Assembly (NCBI GenBank): GCA_903928445.1
Contig: CAIYRB010000008.1
Coordinates: forward strand, 1-47,546
From: an uncultured Pseudomonadota bacterium
Lineage (GTDB): Bacteria; Bdellovibrionota_B; Oligoflexia; Oligoflexales; CAIYRB01
DNA: 47,546 bases
Direction: 5' to 3'
In this document: piece after piece, positions 47,544 to 47,546 of the stretch
Layout of the letters: every line of letters starts with the position of its first letter
Numbering within the stretch: the first letter of the stretch is position 1
Notes under the pieces: model-generated
Databases searched by the model: none
Told to the model about the DNA's origin: nothing
The model's input: only the letters and a program-made list of their open reading frames with translations
Program-made: the position numbers and the translations under genes

Positions 47544-47546
47544 CGG

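Overview
The window is a contig of a Gram-negative bacterium. It encodes YajC, SecA, an ABC-exported surface glycan, outer-membrane-type proteins and TolQ/TolR-like proteins. The mix of a B-type SdhCAB, PurS/PurQ/PurL, an AgmX/PglI-type protein beside TolQ/TolR homologues, an FHA-GAF-HD-GYP protein and a PilZ protein suggests a Bdellovibrionota/Oligoflexia or myxobacteria-like lineage. No marker in the window settles this. Genes are dense: no gap exceeds 300 bases, and I saw no tRNA, rRNA, insertion sequence or CRISPR array. The first 57 bases are Illumina library adapter, so the left end is an assembly artefact.

Left part (58-14344). A truncated UvrD/PcrA-type helicase on the minus strand diverges from a plus-strand run: yajC, an outer-membrane-type protein, a fused two-half M16 protease, sdhCAB, the purine genes purS-purQ-purL-purF, and rph. 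These are housekeeping genes for respiration, purine synthesis, RNA processing and envelope upkeep.

Middle part (14353-37049, almost all minus strand). First come a tail-anchored protein of unknown function, secA, an M23 peptidase and a PP2C phosphatase. A surface-glycan locus follows: gmd and rmd (GDP-D-rhamnose synthesis), three GT4 glycosyltransferases (one on the plus strand), an ABC exporter (wzm and wzt, Wzt with a C-terminal glycan-binding-type domain), a coiled-coil methyltransferase and a small accessory protein. This resembles an A-band/D-rhamnan O-polysaccharide pathway. Upstream lie a Nudix hydrolase, a nucleosidase-like protein, RNase J and an envelope operon: FHA-GAF-HD-GYP, a TolQ/ExbB-like protein, two TolR/ExbD-like proteins and an AgmX/PglI-domain protein. 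Many of these genes overlap by 1-4 bases, which suggests translational coupling.

Right part (37050-47546). A short divergent intergenic region carries two inverted repeats. It is followed by a small secreted protein, a PAP2 phosphatase, and the fadI-fadJ beta-oxidation pair. fadJ is coupled to a large secreted protein that looks like a dead M1 peptidase joined to a barrel-like C-terminus. A probable lipoprotein with calcium-binding-type repeats and a PilZ protein close the contig.

The most unusual signals are three. The TolQ/TolR-like set lacks the ion-path residues expected of the family. The M1-like protein has lost its zinc and catalytic residues. The HD-GYP gene has a potentially structured leader next to its ribosome binding site.
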